DNA of 64,000 bases, from positions 36,186,873 to 36,250,872 of the forward strand of contig CM053265.1 in the NCBI GenBank assembly GCA_028583415.1. The letters run 5' to 3'. Below, one piece after another: positions 1 through 10,700 of this stretch. Each line of letters begins with the position of its first letter. Positions within the stretch are counted from its first letter, which is position 1. The DNA is from Protea cynaroides. Its lineage: Eukaryota > Streptophyta > Magnoliopsida > Proteales > Proteaceae. The position numbers and the translations under genes are program-made. Below the pieces are notes generated by a model that saw only the letters and a program-made list of their open reading frames with translations, did no database searches and had not been told where the DNA came from.

Positions 1-1202
1 TTTTGCAGGTGGAAAGGGAGGGGGAGAGAGACAACCATGGCAGAATAGTATAACAACAAAAACTTATTTAATAAAAAACACATGCTATATGGTAATGACA
101 TGCTTTGGTTCCTTTAACAAAAGCAGTGTCAATCAACATAAATTAACATAGACAGTACCTAAAACCACTAAAAATTAGTCACTAACAATAAACAAATAGG
201 ATCACTTCTTTACCTGTATAAACAATAGGAATGGACCACCTCTTTACCATATGGAGAATAATCTTAGTGGAACACAGATGCAAAATCTGACCTGTAGGCA
301 AGAAAGAATCAAGATTCTAAATAAAGTTACTAACATAAGGGGCTTTTGCCAAAAACGAAACAATTTCACATACCCGAGTGGTTGGTCGACCACTCGGGTG
401 GGCAAACCTGTCGGCTCTGTAGGACCACCTATAGACTATGGAGATAAAACAATTTTATGAAAGGAAATTTAATTCCTAGATTCAATGGACTATAAATAGT
501 TCAACGTCAAACTAAAACTACTAAAACCCTAAGTGATAATTTTTCTCAATCTCTTCAATATTTAGGTTAGGGTTTTTTCACATACCTGATGGGATATTGG
601 GGAAAAGGGGATGATGATATTCAGATGATTAGTAGCACTAACTTGGGATGGACAGGGAAGAATAATACATGCAAGATGAAACCGCAATGTTCGTCGATTC
701 CACTGTTCGTCGATTCCTTGTAGCTGCAACCTCAACCCCAATGATTGATGAAACTACAGAAGAAACTACACACTATCCTTCGCCGGCAAAGAAGAAGAAG
801 CTACAAAAGACTCGAGGAAGATGAAGTCCGTCGTCGTCGCCGTCGCCGTCGAAGAGAAGATTCGAAAAGCTTCAAGACAATCGCCGTCGTGAACAAAGGA
901 TCGAGAGTAAATTTTTGAATTTCACTGTTACAAATCGAAATGAATGTTTTGGTAGGGTAAGTTATGAATAAAGGGTATTTTCGTCCTTTAACAACGTTAA
1001 AAGGGTAGTATGATCCGTTAAAATGTTCATCGCAACTGACGTCAGCAACTAACGGAATTTTGTTAACGGAGTGGACTTCGTTGATTAACAGAGCAAACTT
1101 TTTGGGTACTAGATGAGGTTTTTAAAATTTTTTAGAGGTAGATGACGTTTCCATTCCTTATTGGGGTGTATATGAAAATTTTCCATAACATTATAATAAT
1201 AT

Positions 1203-1205
<3 letters not shown>
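1..1205. other. Intergenic sequence, no gene recognised
   Basis: I see no coding region here. The stretch contains a short palindrome (373-398), a GTC/GCC-rich low-complexity run at 826-851, and around 1036-1070 a TGACGTCA palindrome next to a taacgga-type motif of the kind often found near miniature transposon ends. None of these can be tied to a gene. Confidence 0.5.
373..398. repeat. Palindrome with 10-bp arms around a GGTCGACC-like core
   Basis: The arms cccgagtggt and accactcggg are perfect reverse complements separated by six bases. The centre reads ggtcgacc, the same core that recurs in the LTR motif clusters elsewhere in the window. This copy may be a relic of such an LTR, but no LTR boundary is visible around it. 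Confidence 0.6.

Positions 1206-1296
<91 letters not shown>
1206..1296. repeat. (AT)n microsatellite
   Basis: An uninterrupted run of alternating A and T of about 91 bp. Such tracts are length-variable and prone to assembly error. Open frames read through it are artefacts of the repeat. Confidence 0.97.
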
Positions 1297-1298
<2 letters not shown>

Positions 1299-1439
1299 AA
1301 CATGCACATGGGTGAACCGGTTTGGCCTGGATTGACAAGGATTGACTGGGTTGGGCCAAGACTGGCTTGGGTTGAGCTGACTTGACTGGGTTAGACTAGG
1401 TTTCTTTCTCTGTCATTTCATGGGCTATTTCCGTTGCTA

Positions 1440-2110
1440 TTCGGCATGAAATCGTTTGACGACCTCTGTCTCAAATTTTCTATGTTCACTTTGTAGAACA
1501 TTAAAAATGAAAAATATTAGAGCTTGAATCACCTCATTTGGAAATAAAATGGCCAACTTATGAATTTTTAAAGTTTAAGCAGACCAATTATTTATAACTT
1601 GACTGACCATTCTACATGGAATCCTTCGGAGACCTCTACCGAAAATCCTTTACGTCCACTTTGTGGAGTACTAAAAATGGAACATAATGAAACTGAAATT
1701 ATGTGATTTAGATATGGGGTGACCAAAATATGAATTTCCAAAGATTAAATGACCATTTCCATGTGTAATTTTGCATGGGACCCTTCGGAGACTTTTACCC
1801 AAGATTTTTCACGTCCACTTTGTAGAATATCACAAATGAAGAATAATGGCCTTGGAATCATCTGAATCCGACGTAGAACGACAAAGATATGAAGCTTTGA
1901 AGTTCTAATGATAATTTCGCATGAAAGCTTGCATGGGGCCTACCAGTGACCTTTGTCCGAAATTTTTCACGTCCACTTCGAAGAGGACTGAAAATAAGGA
2001 ATATTGACTTTGAATCATCCGATTCCGATATCAAATGACCAAGATATGATGACTTGAAGTTTGCATGCATCATACGATAATTACGTAAATGCCCTTGCAC
2101 TTTCAAACAG
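1440..2110. repeat. Four degenerate tandem repeats of about 160-170 bp
   Basis: The phrase 'gtccacttTGTagaa...aaaatg' recurs near 1485, 1655, 1815 and 1972. Each copy is preceded by a 'ggagacct.t.ccgaa.at' block and followed by an 'aatcatc.gattcc' block. Spacing is roughly 157-169 bp and the copies are well diverged. They could be a decayed satellite or internal repeats of an LTR. No coding capacity is recognised. Confidence 0.7.
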
Positions 2111-2329
2111 CGATATCTTCCTTGTTTGATGTCAGAATTTGATGATTCTGGTCTCATTTCGAAGATAATTTTAAGACCTATACATCCAAGTAGGTAATAG
2201 CCCATGACCCTGCTGTGGGGTTCATTAGAGAATCACAAATCTTTGGGTTAAAGGCCGAAAACCTGCCATATGGGTCCACTTTTGTTGAGGGTGGCAAAAA
2301 TAGGGTGCTTACAGCGGCCAATGTGTGAA

Positions 2330-4019
2330 TCCGCCCAATGGATCAAAACACCATTTTCATTCCACATTCACCCACCATGGAATTGAGATAGAGCTATAGT
2401 ATCCAGATCACACACTACCAATACTTCCCTTGATACCCTACCCATACCAGTATATATGCCCTTACTGATGAGGGCTTGCAAACTAGGCTCATGACTAACC
2501 AATCCTAGATGTCATCCATTTATATCCAAGGCCTTATCTCAGCATCCCTCAATTCGTCCATAGAGATAGAGCTAGGGTTCCTCGACAGAGTCAAAGACCA
2601 CATAGTCCGCGAACACCCCCTGTCCCTTTGATGTCCTATGACGTACTAGTTCTGCTAAGGTAGCAGCGATACGATGATGTCAATGGGACCCCTCCCCACA
2701 CAACACACCAACCACACTCACAAGCACATACCTATTCCTATCATCATCAACAATAGAGTAAAACAATACGATAAATATACATGAATAGGAATAGCAATAA
2801 TATTGGATGACATGTGAGATGCACATTACAATCATACAAGCATGGCATCAATCATAGCATTGGACAATTAAAAGAAAGAATGACTTGTTATTATCCAGTT
2901 AGTTTAGTTCTTGTTTTCTCACATTTGATCATAGTATCAATCTCTTCCAAGCTTTGAAAATTAACTTGTACTAGTTGACAACCTAGACAATTTATAAATG
3001 TAGATTAGGATTTGATGGTATTGGATTACAACAGTCTAAAAATCTAGTCTGACCTCAAAATAGGTTTTCTACAACTAAGTAGTCGATGCAATGGTCATAG
3101 GTATATATTGACCATACATTGTGTGGTCGTGCATCATGCAACCACTGATGCGACCACACAATCCTGGATAAACTTTTCCAGAGTCTGTGGTCGACTCACT
3201 AGTCGCACACATGGTCGGCTAGTGATGTGACCACATAATTTACCATATGTGTTCTTACATCCTTCTCAATCTAACCTTTGGTTCATTATCGGAACGCCTC
3301 CTAGGGTCATTCCATGGCCTCCATACCTTTTTTAAATTAATTTATAAGCATCCCTAACCTATTTCCATGATTTTCTTTGAACTAGTTGGGAGATCTCATG
3401 ATCATAGCCCCAAGTTTGGGTTCCACTTGCTAATATGATGATGGTGAGTTTAATTTAACTATTCCTATCATCTACAGCGGTTAGTCTCTTACCTTAGGTC
3501 CCTTTGCTGTAGATGAATGGAACCAATCGACAATCACTCTACAAATCCTCTTCAATCTTCTTCCCCAAGTCTCCTTATCCTTCTTTTTCTCTCTTAGATT
3601 TAGGGTTTAGAATTATCCAAAAGAGTGAGAGAGGCTAAGGGACGTCCTCTATATAGAGGGAAAAATCTCCATATAGAGTCCATGACTAATTAGGAGAAAG
3701 CCCTAGAAATTTGGAAAGTTTCTAAATTTAAGAGCCAGTTTTGGGTTTGTGTGGTCGATTATGTGGTAGCAAAATCCATCGACCACACAAATCAGAGTAT
3801 GCGACCACTCAATTGAAATTGACTGGTATCACTTTCTGTTTGACTGGTCGGCCATACAACATCTGTTAGTTGACCATACAATAAAAATTTATTGTTTTTA
3901 GCTTACTTAACTCTGTAGGTCCTTCATACAGTTGATCCGGTTGGTTTACTCTAGTCGATAACAATGGAAAGACCTGACATGACACGGTTAAACCCAGTTA
4001 GTGGAATGCGGGTCTTACA
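2330..4019 (-). mobile_element. Truncated chromovirus-type gypsy LTR, minus orientation
   Basis: The segment ends at 4019 with gggtcttaca, the complement of the LTR start TGTAAGACCC found in the two chromovirus elements of this window. Read on the minus strand it keeps the family order: U3 with a motif cluster (about 3750-3880), a tctatata-type TATA region near 3650, a leader exon ending in a splice-donor-like AAG/GTAAGA near 3493, a second motif cluster (3075-3240), then blocks such as 'catagagatagagcta' and 'tctgctaaggtag' shared with the 28-kb and 35-kb LTRs. The other end (expected TGTCACACC) is missing, so the LTR is truncated near 2330 and no target duplication can be read. Confidence 0.75.
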
Positions 4020-4039
4020 GATGGGGTCAGAAGCTTGGT

Positions 4040-4740
4040 TGCGTTACAATCCAGTAATATGGTAATTAGGTGAAATTGGCTAGTTGCACTTATCCGTATA
4101 ACTGTACCCCTAGCAAATAGGGAATTATGTATTAGCATAGGTTCAATAAAAATGTGGTATGATAATAGCTACGATGCTCCTCAATTTCGAAGTAGTGTGA
4201 ATGGTGGGTGAGTCGACTAGTAAGATTATCATCTCCTCAAGTGTCACATGGGTGGACTTGGGATGAGTCAAGGTCAATGAACTAAGACGCCGGACCTATA
4301 CATGAGGGATGCTGATTCACTCCGAGGGAGATTTCATTCATCTTTTGAGAGTGACCTATACAACCTGGAAGTAGTGGAGTTGCTGTCCACGAGTTGGCAC
4401 ATACAGTTATCATACCTGACCGTAGTTTGTAATATCATGCATTTATGTGTTGCATGTTTGATTTTCTTACTAAGCTCGGTGGTTGAGCTTACCCTTGTGC
4501 GCACAAATATTTTAGATGATGCAGGTATAACGTTCGATGCTTCTCCTGATGCCTCGAGGTGCTATCCATCTAGTATGGAGGATGATGATATTGAGCCTAA
4601 AAAGGAAGTTCACGGTCCCACATGTGAGTGTGATGATTGTGTTTACATGTAGTCATAGTCCATCGCTCTTATTACTTTTGGTTATCGGATTATTTCATTT
4701 AGGGGACGTGTGGTCCCAGGGATTTGAATTTGGATAATAT
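4040..4740 (+). mobile_element. Fragment of a related gypsy LTR, plus orientation
   Basis: Between 4420 and 4652 the sequence follows the 3' half of the LTR at 57452-59585: a 'ttgcatgtttgatttt' block, a 'gagcttaccctt' block, an 'atattttagatgatgcag' acceptor-like block and a short exon ending in codons for CECDDCVYM and a stop. Its orientation is opposite to the neighbouring fragment ending at 4019, so the two come from separate insertions. Both ends are eroded. Confidence 0.65.
4525..4652 (+). pseudogene. LTR exon encoding a CxCxxC-tailed peptide (diverged copy)
   Basis: The reading frame after the acceptor-like gatgcag gives GITFDASPD..., has a variable acidic middle and ends C-E-C-D-D-C-V-Y-M before a TAG. 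The tail matches the CECNSCVFD and CECPYCVYL tails of the other LTRs, with different codons for the same residues (TGT for TGC). No start codon in frame is evident. Function unknown. Confidence 0.5.
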
Positions 4741-5559
4741 TTTTTAATTACTTTTAAGGTTGGAACAATATTTAATTTTGCATTATGAACTTTAGATGTG
4801 AGCTTTAAATAATTGAACAATAAGACTTCTGCTTTGGATTGAGATAGTTTGGTTTATTAAAATCTTTATTTTACTCTGATAATTATCTGTGAGGGTTAAT
4901 AAATGGATTTGTAGGTGATTATACTGTGACATGTAATTTTGGAGGGGATATCTTTGCTTGCAAGGAATCCCATTACATTCCGTGGTTCCGACATATCGGG
5001 CATGTGGTATGACAATGGGGACAGTTGATAAACTGTCCAAATGGTAGTTTTCCATTGGATGAGGATCCAACGATTGATATGAGAGTGGTTACCAAAGTAA
5101 TGGGTCACTAGAGTCAGTTTGTGGGAACCGATTGAGAAGTGATTTCCCATTTTGGTGGAAAACTATCAACTTGAATTGAGCGGAGACACGTATAAGGCAC
5201 GTGTCACTGTATAGATGTCCCTGATTCCTGGGGTAGGTGTCACCTCGTCATTGATTGTTCAGGTATGATATTAACAACATCAAACCAAAACTGAACCACA
5301 CTATTTAACACCCTTATTAAAATCCAAGTCTAATTCCATCTCAATAAGACTTTATTTTGGTTTGGTCCGATTTGTTAGGTTTTTTTGTTGGCTCAATTTT
5401 GACACCCCTCATTCTTTTAAATCAGATCCGGTTGTTTTGGTTGTCGACTGTCGGACCGTACTAGCTTCTAGAAATATGTTTTTCCTTTTTTTCTACAAAA
5501 AATATGGTTTTATGTTTGCTGTACGGTATATGGTCAGGACTGAGGACTAAGGAGTCCAA
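4741..5559. other. AT-rich intergenic sequence upstream of the ADP/ATP carrier gene
   Basis: No coding region is recognised. The part nearest 5559 probably contains the promoter of the downstream carrier gene, because the transcribed leader appears to start just after it. I could not single out a convincing TATA box. Confidence 0.4.
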
Positions 5560-7266
5560 GCTCCTCCTCTTCCCTTTGAAAACACTTGTTAGTCTGAGTG
5601 TCGTTACCAACCTTCCTAGCGGGAAGTTTCTCTCTCGGCGACCTTTACAAGGTTAGCAGTCTCTGTTTCTCTCTCTCCATTTCTCCTTCTCTCTCTCGCT
5701 CGCGTTCTGCAGTTCTGTCTACGGATGTGTTTTAGTGTGCTTGGTTCTTTAGATCATGTTGCTTCTGTATATAGGGTTTTTGATTGGTATTATCAAGTAT
5801 TCCTTTAATCATAGCCTGGAGGACCTCATGTATTGTTGATGTATTTCATTTTATCCGAGCTAGATTCATGTATATTTCTGTATGAGTGTTCACGCTTTTT
5901 TTCTGGCTTCGATATGCTTTGGGATCCTAGTATAATTCGTGATTTTCTGTTATCATTCTTTGCATGCAAACACTAGTGTTTGTATTTTTTGATATGGTTA
6001 TTTTCCCATTCCCTCGGGAGCCTGGACAATGTTCAACGTTTGAAATGAAAGTATCAAATAGTAGGTGATAGCGTTACGCGGATGTGATCTAATTTCGAAG
6101 AAACAGTATCGTGTGAAAGTGGCGCCGTTGTTATCTGTATTGTTTTCCTAAGAAATCATATGCAATATGTTGTTCTTGTCTTCCCCTGTTCTTGTAATTC
6201 AGTAGCTCTTTTTTTCCTTTTCTGTGGCAATTCGGCTTGTCTTCCCCTGTTCTTTGGAATTTACTGTTTCCTTTGATCCTAATTCAGTAATGGTGTCATG
6301 TAGTTATTGCCTTTTTCTTTTTCTTTTTTAAATATATTTAATGTATAATTTTGCTTGAGCTGGCCGTTATTAGTCATTCTTTAACATTGAATTTGTGAAC
6401 CATATATATATTCCAACTTAATGTTAGTAGTTCTGGGGGACAGTAGATCACTACTTAGGTTTTGATGAGTCAGTTAATTTATGTCTTTTTCCTTTTTCTT
6501 TTCTTTTTTTTGGTTTTTTTTTTTTTTTTTTTTTTTTTTTGTTTTTTTTTTTGGGTGCAGTAAGTATTGGAGTTTAATTCCTGACAGCGGAGCCACATAG
6601 TCTTCCAGTCTTATTTTCTAAATAAGTTTTTAAGAATTTCCAATGCTTTGTCTACCACTTCATAGGGATTTAATGCATGAAGATAAGTTCAATTTTATCA
6701 AATTTCTTTCATCCTATCTATTTAGGTGCCTTAACGTGGTCAGTTCAGGGAAGTGTTGCCCTCTTCACCTCAACTATGCCCTTTCACGACTAATTTGGAT
6801 CTGTTTTACTATTCAACTCTGTTTAAAGCCATGGTCATTGTCAACCCCAAAACTGTTCATATCATTTCTTGCATCTTTCTGAAACGCTTTTGGTGTTTGC
6901 ATATTTCTATACAAAACTTGTTGTATTGATATTATTTTCTCTTTATTATTATTTTGAAAAGGATCCATTATGGAAAATAGTATTTTCATTTGGTAATAAG
7001 GTTATTATTATTTTCAATTTTGTATTTTTTATTTCCAAATGTCAGCATGCTCTTTTCTAAAGGATTTAGGTTTAGTTTACAATTTCTGTTGATGTTATTG
7101 ATCTGAAAATGAACATGCTATATAAGAATTTGTGTACCAGGATTTTTGCCCATCTGTAGTATTATATGTGGATATAAGTATATTTGTGTGTGGAGGGCAT
7201 GTCATTAAATGCTCCCTTGTGTTTATTCAGTTGATTCTGTACAGGTTTCCACCTGGAATTACAAAA
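5560..7266 (+). promoter_or_regulatory. Putative 5' leader exon and leader intron of the ADP/ATP carrier gene
   Basis: A pyrimidine-rich stretch at 5600-5720 resembles a plant 5' UTR. A donor-like acaag/gttagc lies at 5651/5652. An acceptor (ttctgtacag/gtttcc) lies at 7244/7245, 22 bases before the start codon at 7267. The implied leader intron of about 1.6 kb is T-rich and includes a poly-T run at 6514-6552, both normal for plant introns. The acceptor is convincing; the donor is an inference, and transcript data would be needed to fix the leader. Confidence 0.5.
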
Positions 7267-7746
7267 ATGGCAGATGGATCACGGATTCCATCTATTTTTG
7301 AAAAGATACATGGGCACTCTTACTTCTTCTCCACACTAGCTCCCAGCATGTACACCAGGGACTTTGGTATCTTTAACCTATCTGGCACTTATGTAAATGG
7401 GGGCCTCCAGAGTTCTTTGCTTCTGTCATGCCAACCGAATGCCTTGTCAATTGTGTCACCTCTATCACCTGTCTTTGTCCAAGCACCATCAGAGAAAGGA
7501 TTTCGTGCCTTCATGGTTGATTTCCTCATGGGAGGTGTTTCTGCTGCAGTCTCCAAGACAGCAGCTGCTCCAATTGAGAGAGTGAAGCTTTTGCTCCAGA
7601 ACCAGGATGAAATGATTAAGACTGGCCGCCTGTCTGAACCTTATAAGGGAATTATTGACTGCTTTGCCAGAACAGTCAGGGATGAAGGCTTCCTCTCTCT
7701 GTGGAGAGGCAACACAGCTAATGTTATCAGATACTTCCCTACACAG
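7267..7746 (+). CDS. AAC: ADP/ATP carrier, coding exon 1
   Basis: Encodes the plant-type N-terminal extension (about residues 1-75, rich in Ser, Leu and Pro) and the first carrier half-repeat. The latter includes FLMGGVSAAVSKTAAAPIER and the LWRGN motif, ending ...RYFPTQ. The donor follows directly as CAG/gtcagt. Confidence 0.95.
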
Positions 7747-10700
7747 GTCAGTTCTTCAAATCCTGAAGGTGATGGTTGACTGGCTACATGTTCAGTTTCT
7801 CGTTTGTACATGGGATGTTCTTGCTGAAGTCAATGGTTGGCTGACTACACTTTTGGTTCCTATTGTCTATACATAGGGTGTTCTTATTTAACTCAAGTAC
7901 CGGAATCATGCTCGTGCATTTTGTTATGATTAGAATCTTTAAGCTTTCCTTTCTTTGTCTTATGATGACTAGGTCTTAGGTGTGTCTTAGTAGTGCATTG
8001 GCTGTGTATGGACAGCTGTATATGGACTGTACATGGACAACAGTATATTAACTGTATATGGACAACTGTATATGGACTGTCGATAGTTGTACATGGGCTG
8101 CCTAATTGATTATAAATAGTAGAGGGATAAGGGGAGGTAATCGCAATCAATCTCTTTCCCTCTCCACGATTTCTCTCCTTTCTATTGGTCTCTTTCTTTG
8201 GTTTTCTCTTTTACAGTGTTTCATGGTATCAGAATGAGGTTAATAAACTTCTGCTGCAAGTTTTTGGTTGCTGGTTTGAGAGTCTATTTCTGTTCTCCCT
8301 TTTTTTTTCTCTTTCCCTAATTTTGTCCTATGAATTCTAGACTCAAACCTCGATAAGATGGAGTTAATTAACATGGGATCTCAACACGGTATTTGTTTGG
8401 AATCTGTTCTTCATCACTTCTGTTCAAGAGCATTCTTTCTTCAGTCCGATATTTTTTTTGCTATCAATGTGTTCAGCCACCAGTGCTCCCTGGTAATTTT
8501 AATTCATCTTATTCAGCAGTTTTTATTGGTATTCATTCCTATACTACAGATTGTACCTCTGTAGCAGTGAAAGATAAGAAGCAATTTTTTTTTAAAGGAT
8601 ATCCCATTGCTATAGCAGTAAGATTCTAGACAAATATCTCTCTTTCTTGTTTTGGTTATTTTTCAAACATGACTGAATCTAAGAATCATGTGGATATGGT
8701 GTTCATGTCCAAATTACTTCAATCAAATTGGTTGGCTCATCTAATTTTCTACTGTGGAAGCAAGTTGTGACCATCTATCTCACTACTAGAGATAAGTTGG
8801 CTTATATATACGATAATCCCTTAGATTCCAAGGATTCAACATATGACACTTGGACCCGTAAGAATGCTACTGTCATGGTCTGGTTGTTGAATAATATGGA
8901 ACCTTCTGTGGCGGCCAATGTCATGTTTCACACAATAGCTAAGGGTGTTTGGAATGACTTATAGGAGAGCTTCTCTTAAGATACAAACTTATCTCGTGTT
9001 TATGACTTATATGAACGTCTATTCAATTTTAAACAGGGAGACAGGTCTATTTTGGAATTTTATAAATCTTTCAAAGGAATTTGGGAAGAACTGAATGTCC
9101 ATCAACCCTTTACTACTGACCTCAATACTTTGAAGGCTCAACGTGCAGAATTTCAGGTGGCAACATTTTTGTCTGGTCTCAGTTCTGCGTTGCAGCCTCT
9201 TAAAAGCCAATTGCTTGCTGGAGATAAAGTTTTGACCTTGAACGAGGCCTTCTGCCGTGTTCAACGTATTGTCAACCCTAATTTCTCCAAGTCCAACAAC
9301 ATTACTACCATTGACAACTCTGCTTTGTTCACTTTTAATAGCAACCAAGGTCGTGGTAGCTCTGGTAGAGGTCGTGGTCGTAGTCAAGGACGTAGTGGCC
9401 GAGGTGATGCTTCAATGTGTATTGTTCTTATTGTGGTAAACATAATCACACTGTTGATCGTTGTTGGGTGAAAAATAGTAAGCCTCTTCAATGGAATTCG
9501 GGGTTCCCTTCTTAGGTAGCCGGTGTTGTTACATCCCAGAGTGATACCTCCGCACCAGACTCTTCTGTTGATGGAGGTTCCTCTTCCACTGTTACATTAT
9601 CCAAGGATGATTTTCATAATTTGTTGGCTCGGCTCAATCAGTTGGATACTTACGGCAATGCTCCACTCGCTGCTACTTTGGCGCATATAGGTAATGTTGC
9701 CTTCTTTGCATCCATGGCCTCTACTCCTTGGGTTATTGACTCAGGAGCCTCGTTTCATATGATTGGTAAGTCCTCTGTATTTTCTTCTTTTACCTATTCT
9801 GTACAACAGTCAAATGTTTACCTTGCTGATGGATCCGTTACCAATGTTGTTGGTAAGGAAACTGTTTCTCTATCCCCTAGTTTATCTCTTTCATCTGTGC
9901 TTCATGTCCCTCGTCTACCCATGAATTTACTATCTGTTAGCTCTTTGGCTAAAACCTTAAACTGTTCCATCACTTTTTTCCCTACCTGTTGTGTATTTTA
10001 GGATCTTCAGAAGAAGGCGACGCTTGGTAAGGGGCATGAGAAGGATGGACTGTATTACTTAGACACCATTCCATCCTCTACTGTTGCACTTACTACCATT
10101 AAGGTTTCACCAATGCTTTGGCATGTTCGGTTGGGTCATGTTTTTCTCTCTCACCTTCAACTCATGGTTCCTGGTTGCAAAAATGTCACTACACTTGAGT
10201 GCGAGGCATGTCAATTAGGAAAACACCACCGTTCCTCTTTCCTGTCACGTAATATACCTAGAAGTACAACTCCTTTTTCCTTAGTCCATTTTGATATTTG
10301 GGGTCCCATTAAGGTCAATAGTCGTTCTGGTTTTAGCTATTTTGTCACATTTGTGGATGATTACTCTAGAACTACTTGGTTATATTTGCTAAAGGACTGC
10401 GCTGAGTTCCTTTCTGTATTCAAACAATTTTATTTCGAAATAAAGAATCAATTTGATATTGGCATTAAGATTTTTCAATCTGACAACGCTCTTGAATATA
10501 CTCAGACTGCTATTTCCTTATTCTGTGCATCCAAAGGTGTCATTCATCAAACTAGTTGTTCTTACACTCCATAACAAAATGGAGTTGAAGAACATAAAAA
10601 CCGCCACTTATTTAAAGGTCGCTCGTTCTCTTCTCCTTCATATGAATTTGCCTCGATTTTTTTGGGGTGATGCTGTGTTGACTGCTTGCTACTTGATCAA

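Noticed and set aside
1109..1359. Open frames encoding poly-(Ile-Tyr) on the minus strand
   Set aside because: They are read through the (AT)n microsatellite and have no other support.
1380..2313. Possible second LTR ending with gggtgcttaca at 2313 (minus-strand start TGTAAGCACCC)
   Set aside because: Only one terminus-like sequence is visible. No second end, primer site or target duplication was found, so it stays a suspicion.
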